Shown here piece by piece: positions 33,157 through 44,883 of a stretch of DNA of 64,000 nt. Location: NCBI GenBank assembly GCA_030295235.1, contig AP026143.1, positions 310,001-374,000 on the forward strand, in the 5' to 3' direction. The position numbers were made by a program, and so were the translations under genes. The notes under the pieces are model-generated. The model was not told where the DNA came from. It searched no databases and worked only from the letters and a program-made list of their open reading frames with translations. Position 1 is the first letter of the stretch; each line of letters starts with the position of its first letter. Origin of the DNA: Fistulifera solaris (Eukaryota; Bacillariophyta; Bacillariophyceae; Naviculales; Stauroneidaceae).

Positions 33157-34015
33157 ATGATCAGCCACGACGCGAAAAAATTGAAATACCCATCGCCTGT
33201 CGGCTGGACCGCACACGAAAACTCTTTCGCATCACACGGAACAAGGGCAAATCCTTGGCCAATGGAGGCTTTGGCTGCCTTTTGCCCGACGATGAATCCG
33301 AAGAACGCGTCATGGTGGATTATCTGTTCATTGAAGAAGTATATTTCTTGGTGGAACGAGGTCTTTTGGAGGCGTTTGATGGTGACAAACTGCTAAATAC
33401 TCAGGGTATCTTTCAATTGCTCGAAGAGTGCGGCATGACGTTATTTGCTTTGCTGGTCTATGCTCACGTGAGATCCCAAAATTATCGAGTCATTCGACAC
33501 ACGCCACATCGTCGGCGTATTTTAGAAGAAATGGAACCCTTGCGGCATCTGTATAAAAGAAGAAGTCAACCGAAACGGATGACAAAGAGACTGATCAGCA
33601 ACGCATCGCCACTACTACTACTTTGCCATTGATAGAAGAACCAGCGACTCAAACATCGGCCCGACAACAATTTGAACGACTGCGGCAACAATTGCGCGAA
33701 GACGGCGCCCAGGCTCCAGCACCCGTTGTCGCACATGGCGATCACATCGCAACGATTGCTTACGAACTGTACTTGCCCGATTCGCAGTTCCGACGAAGTG
33801 CTCCTGGTTTACCCGACATTTACGTGACAGCAACAACATCCTTGCATTTTGATGCTTTGCAGACCCTTCTGCAAGAAGCCAATGGCATTCCGTTGCGAAC
33901 GGCCGTCGTGTCCGAAGCCGGTACTGTCGTCATGCTAGGAGTGACGGATTACGGGGTACCCGCCATTTCCAAAGCCGGTTTGTCGAAAACCGAATGTGTA
34001 TCTGCAGCAACATAA
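33157..34015 (+). CDS. SEN54: tRNA-splicing endonuclease subunit Sen54-like (two one-base breaks)
   Basis: A structural subunit of about 286 residues of the endonuclease that cuts introns from pre-tRNA. The N-terminal half matches Sen54: RKLFRITRNKGK, then LFIEEVYFLVERGLLEAFDG, GIFQLLEECGMTLFALLVYAHVR and NYRVIRHTP. The C-terminal half (GLPDIYVTATTSLHFDALQ, then LRTAVVSEAGTVVMLGV) matches its endonuclease-like fold. Two A runs (A6 at 33175-33180 and A4 at 33555-33558) each need one more A to keep one frame from the ATG at 33157. The charged linker KKKKSTETDDKE separates the halves. Confidence 0.82.
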
Positions 34016-34234
34016 CCTTTTTTCAAATTGAGTATTGAATAGGACGAATTTGTGTGCCTTTTCAACGAGTATTTACGTGTGACAAGAAAGCTCCGGGTCA
34101 ATAAATTTCAACGTAATTACACCGGCAAATTCATATTTCAAACACTCTAAAAAAAAGATGATTTGTTTGTTTGATCTAGTCGTCTTGTTATTTTACGACT
34201 ACAAGTAGTAGTATTGGTATTTCGCAGAGACGTT

Positions 34235-34569
34235 TTATTTCCAGAATCCCTGCTTTCGCTGCTGGTGCACGTAACCATACAACATGGAGCCTACACCAAT
34301 CAACCAAATGCCTCCAATAATACCCCAAACCGGACCGGCATTGAACGGAGGATGAAAGACAGTCTAAGAAAGAGTGAGAGGCGGAATGCTGGTTCGTGAC
34401 CCTCTTGCTCTATAATAAAAACACTTACGTGCAAATCGTCATGGTCGATTTTACGCTTGCTCTTCATCGTCTCCCAATTTCCGCTCGCCTTGTGCATCTT
34501 GGGAGTCGCTGTGGACATGTTGCGTCGAGCAACAGCCCGAGTGACTGTAAGAGAAGATCGAGACAACAT
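34235..34569 (-). CDS. Small mitochondrial single-span membrane protein (two exons)
   Basis: An 89-residue protein from exons 34429-34569 and 34235-34363, around a 65-nt GT-AG intron. The N-terminus (MLSRSSLTVTRAVARRNMST) is Arg/Ser-rich without acids, typical of a mitochondrial presequence. Exon 2 holds one membrane span in GPVWGIIGGIWLIGVGSMLY, followed by the basic tail VHQQRKQGFWK. Size and layout resemble accessory subunits of respiratory complexes, but I do not recognise the family, so the role is left open. Confidence 0.7.
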
Positions 34570-34953
34570 GTTGAATGGAATGTTATTATGTTGCGCAAAA
34601 TAATGGTGTGGCTGCGTTGCGGCGGCCGCAGCGCCTCGATTTTGCGGGCATCGTCGTCGCGTATACCAAAGCGAACCTTGAAGGCATGGTGAGTATAGTG
34701 CAAAGTGTAGCTTCCGTAAACCGGTAAGATAATAGTCAAGACTGCAGATAGAGGTTACACTTTCTTTTCTCGAGACACGCACACAACGTCAGCAGCCTAT
34801 GGAACCCGATGATCGTCCGCCGTTCATCCCAAAACAAAATGCATCGTCGTCGCGATACCAGTACCTGCGGTAAAACATCAACAAAAAATAAAAGCATCCT
34901 CCGCCGGTAAATCATTCTGTGTGTTATATTTGCGGCACTTTTACACAACAACT

Positions 34954-36523
34954 ATGACTCTACCAAGAATTCGGAAAGCACTTTTGCAAAGGCGTTACGC
35001 GGCAACGGAAGCCGCAGCCATCCGCAAGAAAGCCATGGCCATTTCGGGGCGCCTTCCGCGATCAGCGCCATTCCGGATCGCGGGGCAGCCACACCCGAAG
35101 ATCACGTGTTCATTCGCGAAATTGGATGTACGCGTCGTATTTTTCAGCTCAAACCATTCTTAACGACTTCCCAGTTGGAAGGGTTGGCGTACCGCATCCG
35201 GACTTTGACGAAAAACGAAGCATTAAACAGTGTTCTGATTGCGACCGACAGTTCCCATCCCGAGGATGGTCTTCCCAGTATGCTACACGATCGGAATTAT
35301 CCGTACTTGCAAAATGAATCTGTGGATGAGGGTTTTCCACCGCGACCGGATCACACATTCTATGTTTCGGGGGTTACGATCCACTGACATTGTACCAACA
35401 GAGTGCCGAGCGCGTTCAAGCGCATTTGTCGCACTTGATGGATGTCGCGTTGGCCGTTCGTGGAAGCAGTGGTAAGATTCCCACGATATCAGTCCCTCAC
35501 GGGCACTTTCATGATGGCGGATTTGCACTTTTTGGAACGGGAACTTACGTTTTGGCGACGAGAGAAACGTCTTTTTCTATCACTAACCCATCCAAGGGCC
35601 TTTCTCTCGACCCAGTGGGATTGAGTTACATATTACCGAGATTGGGACAGGAATTCAACCAACCCTCCGCAAACTATATTGGTTGTGGGCTCATTATGGC
35701 GTTGATGGGCTACAAAGCGAATGCTGAAGATATGATGGAAGTAGGGTTGGCGACAAATTACGTGGAAACGCCAAGAGTGATCAGCTTACTCGAAAATACG
35801 CTCAGTCAGCTTCCTCCTTGGAATCAGCAAGCCCTCATTAAAAACCCGATCCGATATCACGGGGAGCCTGAACCGACTCACGATCACAATGCCGAATTTC
35901 GAAACTATGTCGTCGCTGAAGCGATTCACAACTTCTCGAGTTACCGCGCTGACGGCGCAGATATTTGGACCACCAGCGACAGAGATGCGTTTTTGATGGA
36001 AAAGGATCCATCGCTGGAACTCGACCACGTCCCGTGGCATAGCATGCGGTCCAGTAATCTGGTGGATTACGCTGCAACATTCGATGCGATCTTCAAAAGC
36101 GAGACCACTCTCGTGGGCATTCATGAACGCTTGAAAGAAATTGCTGGGCGTGTCACCAATGATCCTGAAGAACAAGAGGGTATTGATGTAGCCAGCGACT
36201 TTTGCCGTCGAATTGAGTCTCAGTCGCCATTGGCGGTGAGCGTTGTCTACCGGCTCTTGCGAGAAGGTACCAAGCCTCTGGAAACATTGCAAAGCTGTAT
36301 GGAACGCGAAAAGTTAGTACAAACGAAGCTTTATGCGAAGGAGGACTTTAAAGCGTGGGCTGAATCTAGAATAGCGGGACAAGTAGGTGAAGCATTCTCT
36401 GGATGGAAGCACAAAAGCATTCGTGAGGTTTCGGACGACGAGGTGACAGAGCTCCTCGAAAGTCCCAAGCTTCTTTCCAATCGAACACGCCCAGCAAGTA
36501 TCGGTAAGCCTGGCGAACAATAG
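34954..36523 (+). CDS. Enoyl-CoA hydratase/3-hydroxyisobutyryl-CoA hydrolase-like protein (two one-base breaks)
   Basis: A protein of about 523 residues with a basic N-terminus (MTLPRIRKALLQRRYAATEA) suited to mitochondrial import. The crotonase core reads KIPTISVPHGHFHDGGFALF, then YVLATRETSFSITNPSKGLS, DPVGLSYILPRLG and the GYKANAEDMMEVGLATNYV helix, as in the HIBCH/ECH_2 group. The usual MGGG oxyanion loop is changed to HDGG and the family MPE motif to NPS, so hydrolase chemistry is uncertain. A C-terminal helical region matches the ECH_2 extension. Two G runs (G4 at 35046-35049, G5 at 35369-35373) each lack one G. HIBCH acts in valine breakdown; whether this one does is unknown. Confidence 0.75.
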
Positions 36524-36596
36524 AGAGATCAATATAAATCTATATGCAATTATAAAGGAGTTGACAGTTGACATAACGCTCAGATTCAAATCTAAA

Positions 36597-38403
36597 TCAA
36601 CTACCACCTTTAAGTTTGTTCTGCATGATCGCAAGTCCTAATTCATAGATCGTAGATGAGAGCAGTCTCTCTTCGCGTTTCTGTGCTGCTCGTTCCGAAA
36701 CGCTCCGTTGCTCCAGACTTTCAATTTTGTCTTGCTTCTCCTTCAGCTTGGTCTTGCAGTCCTGCAAAGCGACCAAATATTTGTCTTGGAATTTCGACAG
36801 AGTCTTTTTCGTGTACGCCTCGAGTCGTTCTTTGTCACTAACAATCTTTTCATTTTCCTTCTCTTTTTGCTCCAATTGAGTTTTCAAAGCTTCGATTTCT
36901 TCTTTCATTGATTCAATTGCTGATTCGTTCGTTTCATTCAAAGACACCGCGGCAAGAGCCGATGCAGCGGCGGCAGTCTCTGCGGCAGCAGTAAGTTGCG
37001 CAACCTCTTCCTGTAGCTGTTTGTTTTCAATTTCAAGTCGCATGTACTTTTCCTTCTCTTCGGGTGAAGGCCCCGTAGGTACAGGTACAGGAATTGGCGC
37101 TGACGATTCCAATGCGGCCAACGACTCTTGCTTAGCCCGAAGCTCGTCTAGTTCAGTTTGATACATTTTCTTTGCCGACTCGGCAGCCGAAAGCTGACTC
37201 TTTAGTTTTTCAATGACTTCTTCTGATGACTTCGTTGATGATTCGGTATGCGAGCGATGGTCCTCCAATGTCGCAATCTTTTCTTGGAGCTCTGCCACCG
37301 TCTTTTGCAGCGTGTTCGATTTCTTGACCTCATTTTCAAGCTCCACTATCTGCTGCAAATACTTTGACGCTTGCTCCTCCAGTTCCGACACTTGCTGAGT
37401 TTTTGTTCCTGCACCATCAAGTTTCTTTTTGTATGCGGCAAGTGCGGCCTCAGCCTTATGAAGTTGTCCAGCTTTCGCATTTGCAACGTCCAAATCATCG
37501 GCCAAATGCGCCTTTTCCTCTTGAGCAGTCGCAAGTGCTGCTTTCGTATCATTGAGCTCCGTCACGGTTCGCTGTAATTCTTGCTCCAAATCGGAAAGTT
37601 CTTCTTGTCTCTTATCCAGTCGATCTTGCAAATCTTCCACGAGTGCACGCAGCTTCTTTTGCGCCTTTTCACCCTCTTCCTCAGCTACAGCAGCTTGCGA
37701 TTTAAGGATGGTAATTTGCTTTTGGCGCTTTCTAATTGCTCTTCCAGCTCATCTGCATCGTAAGCATTATTTCTGCCGAATAATTGGTCCTCGCCCACAG
37801 CTTCTTCCGTGCCATCATTATCGCCACCAAAAACAAGTTCCGATTCATCGTCATATTGATCTTCGGTAGTATAATCCGATACACGCTGCAGGGAAGACTC
37901 TATCACTCCTTTCATTGCTAATTGACCTTCCGGCGACATTTGCATAATTCGTTGAATGTAATCTCCTTTCGACGAGCAAGTGACTGCAGCAGCAGCAACT
38001 AATTCAACCAAGCTGGCGACAGCATCAGCATCCGCTTCACGAGCAATTTTGGTTTGATCAATGGCAGCAAAGTCCGCAGTTTTCTTCAAATCTTCCTGAA
38101 AAAATTGTTGCAGATTGCGGACGAGTTTTCGTATATTGCTGCTCTTCAACACCCAGTTCTCACCAAGGTGCCGCGCAATGGTAGTAGGATCAAAGTATGA
38201 CGGTGCACTGATAGACAGAATGTGAGGAAGGCATCAAAACGAAACGCATAGAATGCAACAAGGACATATACTCACATTTCAGAGAGTGCCTCGAACACGA
38301 CAACACCGTCCGATAACTCTAAAATATCGGCCGGGGATTGCGATACAGTCGAAAAAGAGGCGAGAAATTCGATCATCGCGAGATTGCGCTGCTCGTCTCC
38401 CAT
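36597..38403 (-). CDS. Hook-family coiled-coil adaptor (two exons; one-base break)
   Basis: A 579-residue protein from exons 38276-38403 and 36597-38207, around a 68-nt intron. The N-terminal 150 residues match the Hook domain: FLASFSTVSQSPADILELSD, YFDPTTIARHLGENWVLKSS, NIRKLVRNLQQFF and GDYIQRIMQMSPEGQLAMKG. The rest is heptad-rich coiled coil (about residues 200-570) ending in ERAAQKREERLLSSTIYELG, as at the end of Hook coiled coils. A T4 run at 37720-37723 needs one more base to join the two parts. In animals and fungi Hook links cargo to dynein through this N-terminal domain; the partner in this organism is inference. Confidence 0.82.
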
Positions 38404-39076
38404 CTTTAATTACAAGCACCCAAAGTACAACCCAAACAAAAAAGATGCAGTTCGATGAAGAGCCACGAAGCTCTATCGTAAACAAAGTGGAAACTATTGT
38501 CGCGTCTGCGGTGCTTTATTTTCCGAATTAGCGAGCTGCGCAGATTAATCTGATGGAAAACACACCTCTGAAACACACGTAAACGTTTCAAACTTATTTG
38601 CATTCGTTCTCTCACCTCATGGTCGTCTCTTGCGGCTTGCGGCTCGGTCGCGTCGTCGACGAGAGGGCTGAGGACTGAGGACGTCCTTTTCGCACTGGGC
38701 ACGTTATTTGCGGTTATAACCATCTGTTTTATTCACAGTGCAGTTTCAACGTCGATTATTGTATAAGCAACTGTGTAATATACTCTTGGGTCTATAGCGT
38801 CCACAGCAACCCAAAAAATATGTGTCGTATTGGTTCTAATAGATTATAATGCAGAATTGAGAGAAGTTTCAAGCAATGGCATTGGCGAGTCATTCGTATT
38901 CACTCTTGAAGAGTTAATAAAGCGCCCGTCTCACCTGCACCTCCAAGCGTTGTCGATCTCTAAAAACAACCCGCAGCGCTGCGCCCTCGCAACAAAGCGA
39001 TGCGAAAGGTTTCGCTTTCGAGCTGAAATCGTCAATTCATTTGTCCTAAACTGTTCTATCATTAAACAAAAACACC
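38404..39076. promoter_or_regulatory. Divergent upstream region of Hook-like and V-ATPase c'' genes
   Basis: About 670 bases between two divergent starts. No gene or repeat recognised. Confidence 0.4.
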
Positions 39077-39790
39077 ATGGCGGATGCGTCATCAATTTGC
39101 AAATCAGACTTCTGTAATGCTGGATGGGCGGAAGTCCTCACGCACATGAGCCCTTACGGCTTTGCGAATTTCGGCGTTGCCTTTGGGTTGGGGCTCTCCA
39201 TTGTCGGTGCGGCATGGGGAATCTGGTTGACCGGATCTTCATTGGTTGGTGCTGCAGTGAAGGCGCCACGAATTCGATCGAAGAACTTGATTAGGTGAGT
39301 CATTTCGTGATGACAATCCGGAATAACAACGCGGTATTTTACGTAATGCCCGACGATACGATTAATTGCGATACGATTATCGAGCTTGCAACTCAATCTA
39401 ACCTGCGTTTTCATGATTAACATTAATAGTGTGATTTTCTGCGAAGCTACAGCGATTTATGGAGTTATCATGGCCATTATTCTGACCAATAAGATTAAGG
39501 AACCAGAACTTGCCGACAGCTACTTGTCTGCGAACTGGGATTTCAATGGCTTTTACTATGCTGGTTACGGAATGTTCAGTGCAGGACTATCGGTGGGACT
39601 TACAAACATTGCATCCGGAGTATCTGTCGGAATTGCTGGATCTTCATGTGCGATTGCCGACGCACAAGATGCCTCCTTGTTTGTCAAAATTCTGATTGTG
39701 GAGATTTTTGCGAGTGCCCTTGGCATTTTCGGAATCATTGTTGGTATTATTCAAAGTAACGCTTGCACTTTCCCAGTGGCAGCTCTTTAA
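39077..39790 (+). CDS. VMA16: V-type H+-ATPase proteolipid subunit c'' (two exons)
   Basis: A 192-residue membrane protein of the V0 rotor ring that carries protons across vacuolar and endosomal membranes. Exon 1 is 39077-39294 and exon 2 is 39430-39790, with a 135-nt GT-AG intron. Joining them gives KNLIS followed by VIFCEATAIYGVIMAI, which contains the essential proton-binding Glu. Four to five hydrophobic spans are visible, including GVAFGLGLSIVGAAWGIWLT and YYAGYGMFSAGLSVGLTNIA. Length and motifs fit subunit c'', not the shorter subunit c. Confidence 0.95.
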
Positions 39791-40821
39791 CTGAAATAAA
39801 TGATTTTCAATCAGCCTTGAATGCTTATCCAACACCGCCGATTGACGCAATCAAGGGCTCCATCATGCAAAGGTAATGCAGTCGTGGTCTTCGAGAACAA
39901 TCCCTTGCTGAACGTTTCGTCGTAGAGCTTATTCGTTTTGTTTTTATCGCCGACGACTCCGTTCGGGTTGTGTAGGTGAAGTACGCATCTGTATGATCCT
40001 TCACTGACGTGAAACAAAGTGAGTTGTTTTCGTTATTGTGTATTTCTTTGAAAAAGATTACAGTTATTTTTAGTGCTCACTCCACAATTCATTGATACTC
40101 TAGCTAGGTACCTCGATGAATTATTAACGAATTGTAGGCAGCCAGGCCATCAGGCGTCGCTATCGAGAGATTCTTGATTCATGATTAATGACTGATGACT
40201 GAGTGCAGTCGTGGATGATCTATAGTAAGTACGGAAGACAACGTTTTGCAAACCTCTTCGACGTAAAATATAATGACGTGACATTCAAACGCAGATATGA
40301 TTATTGCATTGCAACAACAACTAATGAAGCTCAAGAAAATCTGCTGAACGAATGAAATTTGCATTGTCGCTCAAAAAAATGGATTCATGACTGAACTGCA
40401 GTCTTGGATAAGGTGCGCTACACTTTGAACTATAGTAGGCCCATTGTCGTTACTTTGCGGCAGACGGAAATTCTGAACTGCTCTGTCTAAAGGCTCGGAA
40501 GGCAGGAAAAGTGAGTAATCTGGGCGTGTGGAGTTTGCATGATGATCTATGGAGAATCTATGAATATACTTTGGCATCTCCTTTTTAGAAAAAGCTTTGT
40601 TATAGGCCATGGGTGTAGAGTTTAGAGTTAGAGTGTTGACTATTGACGCGCGAAACCGTCCTTCCCGGTACTGAAAGTTGTCGTTCGTCGAGAATATGAT
40701 TAAATACAAATAGTGTTCGAAGGATGGTTTTACAACTTAGTTCACAGTAGTCGTTATCGAGCAAGCTCGTCCTCCCTCCATTTTCTTCATTGAATTCAAA
40801 TCGAAGATCGAGCCACTTGCA
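39791..40821. other. Intergenic region with dispersed hairpin repeats
   Basis: About 1 kb without a recognisable gene. It holds at least three copies or partial copies of the GACTG/CAGTC repeat (near 39875, 40197-40210 and 40389-40403). Confidence 0.55.
40195..40437. repeat. Two copies of the dispersed ~57-bp hairpin repeat
   Basis: The copy at 40195-40243 has ATGACTGAGTGCAGTCGTGG followed by CTATAGTAAGTACGGAAGAC. It matches the end of the copy near 13850-13870 (CTATAGTAAATACAGAAGAC). The copy at 40382-40437 matches 13803-13860 over its whole length, with about one difference in four bases. Confidence 0.75.
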
Positions 40822-41515
40822 ATGATAAACAGCATCCCCAACAATTGCAGTTCCATCTCCAAGCTTATGATGGTTGAATTACCCCGTCTCCCTCTGATTT
40901 CTCTGGATACAGCAGAAGAGACAAACACTCATGAAATAGCCCGCGGCCATCACACTGTCATAGGTGAGCTCTTAGCATGAATCTTGGTGTCATTTTTTGC
41001 GTTGAAGTCGCCTTTTTCGCCTCAAATACTGACAATTAACCTAAAATTTTTATTCCGTTAGATTTCTGGACGACTCGCTGTACGAACTGTCCCGATGCTC
41101 TGGATAAATTGCAGCACTTGGCTGCGACCTCATCGAACGTCCGATTTGCCTCGATTTGTTGCGATTCGTTGGATGGTGCCCGAGAAATCATCGGACGTCA
41201 TGATGACATGCGCTGGTCTTCCGTTCATCATTATTTTATGGAACATGCCGACAAGGAATTGTGCAAGCAAATCTTTGGATTCAAGAAAGTTCCTTTTATG
41301 TCGTTTTGAACGACCGGAACGAAATCACGCAATATGGCAATACGATCAATTGGGATCCAATTTATTTGCTCATGGGTCTTCCAGTCGTACCACAGGCGGA
41401 TGAGAATGCAAAGCCGCCGACCAATGTGAACGTTGTATCCACAGGAACGTCGGACTCGAAAATTCCTATCGAAGATACACACGATGAATTCATCATTGAA
41501 GATCTCGATTTCTAG
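40822..41515 (+). CDS. Thioredoxin-fold protein with a CTNC motif (two exons; one-base break)
   Basis: A 198-residue protein from exons 40822-40963 and 41062-41515, around a 98-nt GT-AG intron. The join gives HHTVIDFWTTRCTNCPDALD, a thioredoxin-type active site in which the usual WCGPC is RCTNC. VRFASICCDSLDGAREII and FGFKKVPFYVVLNDRNEI follow, with the cis-proline motif KVPF. The frame breaks at the T4 run at 41294-41297; one more T restores it. No targeting peptide is evident. The start may instead be one of the two in-frame ATGs at 40867 and 40870. A redox role is likely, the substrate unknown. Confidence 0.8.
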
Positions 41516-41688
41516 TTTATTAGACGAATACTAACCAGAATTACCCGTCATTCTATATTCAAATCCCATAAAATAATGATTCGTTATGTTCACCCGATGT
41601 AAAGAGTGTAGCAAGCATCGGATGCGTTCGTCGAATATAATCAACGCAGGCCGAGCGATGTACATCCTACCCCATGCGACGGTTTCGT

Positions 41689-41864
41689 TTATCCGCGCCA
41701 CCCTGCCGGCGCCAGACAAAAGCTTCCAGTGGCAGCTCCAGTTACTAAATCCATGGCAATTCCAGCACAACCTTGCGATGGGATGCTGTCGTTGCATGTT
41801 TCATAGTGAACGTCACGAAAGTTGCTGCTTTTGCCCTGCGGCGTGGCCGGCATTTCGAGAACGC

Positions 41865-41895
<31 letters not shown>

Positions 41896-43639
41896 GGCAT
41901 CGGCCAACGAAGGACTCGTACGGCCTAGATCCGCTCGTGGAGGACAAAAGTCGGGGAAGAACTGGTCGTTGGATCGCGTGCGTCGTCTCTTGCGGAAGGA
42001 ATCTTGCGAATGTGGGCTGCCAGGCTCTTCTTTCTCACCCTGCAATTCGGGAAGCACGGGAGGAGACTCGGGCGCTTTTCGAACCTTAGGACTGTTTGTT
42101 GGAGACTCATCCGAGTTGCTAGAGCCAGGAGACGACGGTGTCTTCTTTTTTCTTCTTTTTGTTTGCTTCATTCGCCGCACTGCGCGTGGCCCTGACATCC
42201 AGTCCTTCGCGCAAAGCTTGTGACGTCTTGGCTTCCGCTTTGGTGTCTCCCACTTCAAAGAGTTCACCCGTTTCTTCATTTTTCTTCAAAAAGCGACCGC
42301 CTCGTTTTCGAATAATGAGAACAATAGTGCGAGCCAGCAATGGCTTCTCTTTGCGCTTCGCCAGAAGGTAAATAGGCTGGAAATCCTGAACTAGCTGCCG
42401 GAATCGACGATTGCCCACCTGGGAATTGGTTCCACCGCCTCTTCCTAAAATCACGTCAAAGGAATTTACTTCGGCCATGGAATCGCAAACCGCATTGTCC
42501 GATGGGGGTGTAATGGGTTCCATCGGTGGATCGGCGACATCGAAATCGACTTCCACCGCTGCCTTGGGAAGGACCGCCTGGCGATCCGCGGTGCTGCGCG
42601 CCACCGGAGCCTTGCGCGACGACTTGGGTGCCATGTGTTTGGGATGCTGGTATCCTGGACGATGATCGTATTCTTGGTGGTGCTCTTCGTCATCGAAGGA
42701 ATAACCAAAGGAAGGCGGCATGTGCATGTAAGGTTCGGGGGGCGGGAATGATTCACTTGGATAGGCCGGAGGAGGTGAGTATGCGTACGAGCTGTAAGCC
42801 GCTTCCGGAGGGGGCATGCCGTAGTATCGATGGTCGTCGAATTGCGGATGCGCCGCAGAATCAAAGCTTCCCCACGATGCGCCACCGTAGTACTGATGAT
42901 GATACGGGTCCACGGAGCGATTGTGTGCTTCCGAGTCGAACGACGCTGCTACCACCGGGGTTGAACGTCGACTGTACGAACTGTCTCCCCGACGCATGGC
43001 GTAGTTTCTCATTCTCGGGGCGGATGTAGGCTTACCGGGACGGCTCACTGGAGACGTAGGGGGATACTGATAGCGGGGTTGGCTAGAAGAGCCATGTCGG
43101 GGGCGTGGTGTCGTGGGAGGGCGATACTCGCCGCGGTGGTTAGGGGAAACAACATTCACATCTTCCGATGGATACGCCGGAGGAGGATATCTCACGTGCG
43201 GACTGTAATAGGGCGTATGGTGATATTGATCCTCGAAGGAAGCGGACGGGTTACTTCCGGCCATGGGATATCTCGGCGACGGAGGTGTTGGGTAATCTCC
43301 GGGATGATGATATCCCCACGAGCCGGACCCATGCATGTACGGATACTGCGGATGATAGGAGTGCCCGTGGGGAGTTCTCATGGCCCTTGGTCTTACAGGT
43401 TGCGGATATCTAAAGATACTTTGATCCTGATGATGCCGAGGGCGCTGAGGTGTTTCGGCTACAACAGCTGCGTTACCGCTTTCACCAAGAACAACTTCCA
43501 CACTTTCTTCACTAGCGGATGACCTCGACGGGGTTTTATCAATTTTCATTTCCGACTGATCGCCTCCTTCGTCTTTCGACGGAACACGTACAGGTTTTTC
43601 CACAGGACAGGGAGCTTCGACTTTCGATTCTGACGGCAT
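41689..43639 (-). CDS. DUF6824-domain protein, large form (one-base break)
   Basis: A protein of about 649 residues. The first 400 are Pro/Tyr/His-rich and disordered (many HHPQY-, PPSPRYP-like stretches). A DUF6824 domain at about residues 410-500 reads FDVILGRGGGTNSQVGNRRF, then RTIVLIIRKRGGRFLKKNEE and KTSQALREGLDVR. This domain is very common in diatoms, and its GRGG-to-GGRF core has been suggested to bind nucleic acid, which is unproven. A T6 run at 42146-42151 truncates the frame at 42119. Reading it as T5 extends the protein through KTPSSPGSSNSDES and an Asp run to a stop at 41689. If the run is real, the protein is 506 residues. Confidence 0.78.
41865..41894. repeat. CAT trinucleotide microsatellite (10 units)
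   Basis: Ten CAT units on the + strand encode the Asp run near the C-terminus of the DUF6824 protein on the opposite strand. Such runs change length easily, so the Asp count may vary between strains. Confidence 0.95.
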
Positions 43640-44883
43640 TCTCGTTAATCGAAGAGAGACAAATAAAACGTAAAGAACAGGGAGCGTAGAACACGGGCAG
43701 TGATTGCGGAGCAAGAATACAATGATATCCAACAAAGGACTTTGAGTTGTTTCGCTTTTGTTATTGTTGTAAAGCTGTCAATTTCGACGGCTCAGCTCAC
43801 AAACGGTCAAATAAAAATGAACAAGTCGACAAATGCACTGCGCTCGAACGACTCTCACTCCAAAAATCTGCGCAACGGCGTGAGCACCTCGCGTTCGTTG
43901 GACGCTATCGTTGAGTAGAAATTTTTGGCGCAAAGTGGGTTGCGGTGGAAAAACAAGAAAACGCACCTAAACGGACGGGCGCGCTCTCTCTGGCGCGGGT
44001 TTAATAAGTACCTGACGTTCCGGGCGCGGTCGTCACATAGGAAAGTGGGGAGTCGAATGCCCTATCTAACAAAACAGTTCTGAATAATGTGTGACACTTA
44101 TGGATCCTACAGTGTAGATCAGTCTAATGGCACAATTGCAGATCTAAGAGCAAAACTACAAAGCTAAGTGACGCTTACCAGTGCGTCGTTTCCAAGTCTT
44201 GGATCTACACTCACCTTCCACAGTGAATGGTACTTAGACGGGCGAAAAAGGCCTTGATGAAGAGGTGCAACAAAACGCGTTGCCATCCAAAACTGCAAGC
44301 TCACAAAATTATTTGGAACGCAGATGCGCCCGTTCGACCGTTGCGAGCCGAATTTTTCGAAACACATTAGCATCATCTGCACTCTATAGAAGTCGGCAAT
44401 CTGAAAAAGGAACTGCCGAGGAGGAGAGATCAGCAATTGCTTATCAGAAGAATAGGAAGTACAAGGACGCAAATTTGCAACGTCCATGGCCAACTCGATA
44501 AGATAATCGAAACGCAGCGAACTGCTATTCGATCAAGCTTTTTCCTCAACGCTCATCGTTCATGTGATTGATGGAAATATTGAACACACCCGTTGCGCAA
44601 CTGGTAGCACACATCCGAAGTTCTTTCAGCTTGGCGTCCCGGAAGAATGAGTCAGAGTTATGACAGAACTAGGCTTATGATGGCCGAAAGGTGCTGGTAG
44701 CTTTTTGATGTTTCAAAACCAACAATCAACCACACTAAGATGCAGTAAGCTTTCTACTATTTTTGGTAAATAAAATTCATTTCTTCCGCTGACGCGCGAA
44801 GGCGTCGCAACATGCCGATGCCATCAAATCAGTTGCATAGCTCTTCAAAAACCACATAGAACATAGCGACTAAGATTACACCG
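43640..44883. other. Intergenic, no gene seen
   Basis: About 1.24 kb upstream of the large DUF6824 gene and downstream of the plastid protein gene. The first 350 bases are GC-richer and likely hold the promoter. A stretch near 44590 looks slightly like a tRNA D-arm but has no matching T-arm. Confidence 0.45.

Noticed and set aside
44580-44640. tRNA-like sequence (GCGCAACTGGTAGC)
   Set aside because: Resembles a D-arm, but no T-arm (GGTTCGA-like), anticodon stem or acceptor pairing could be found around it.
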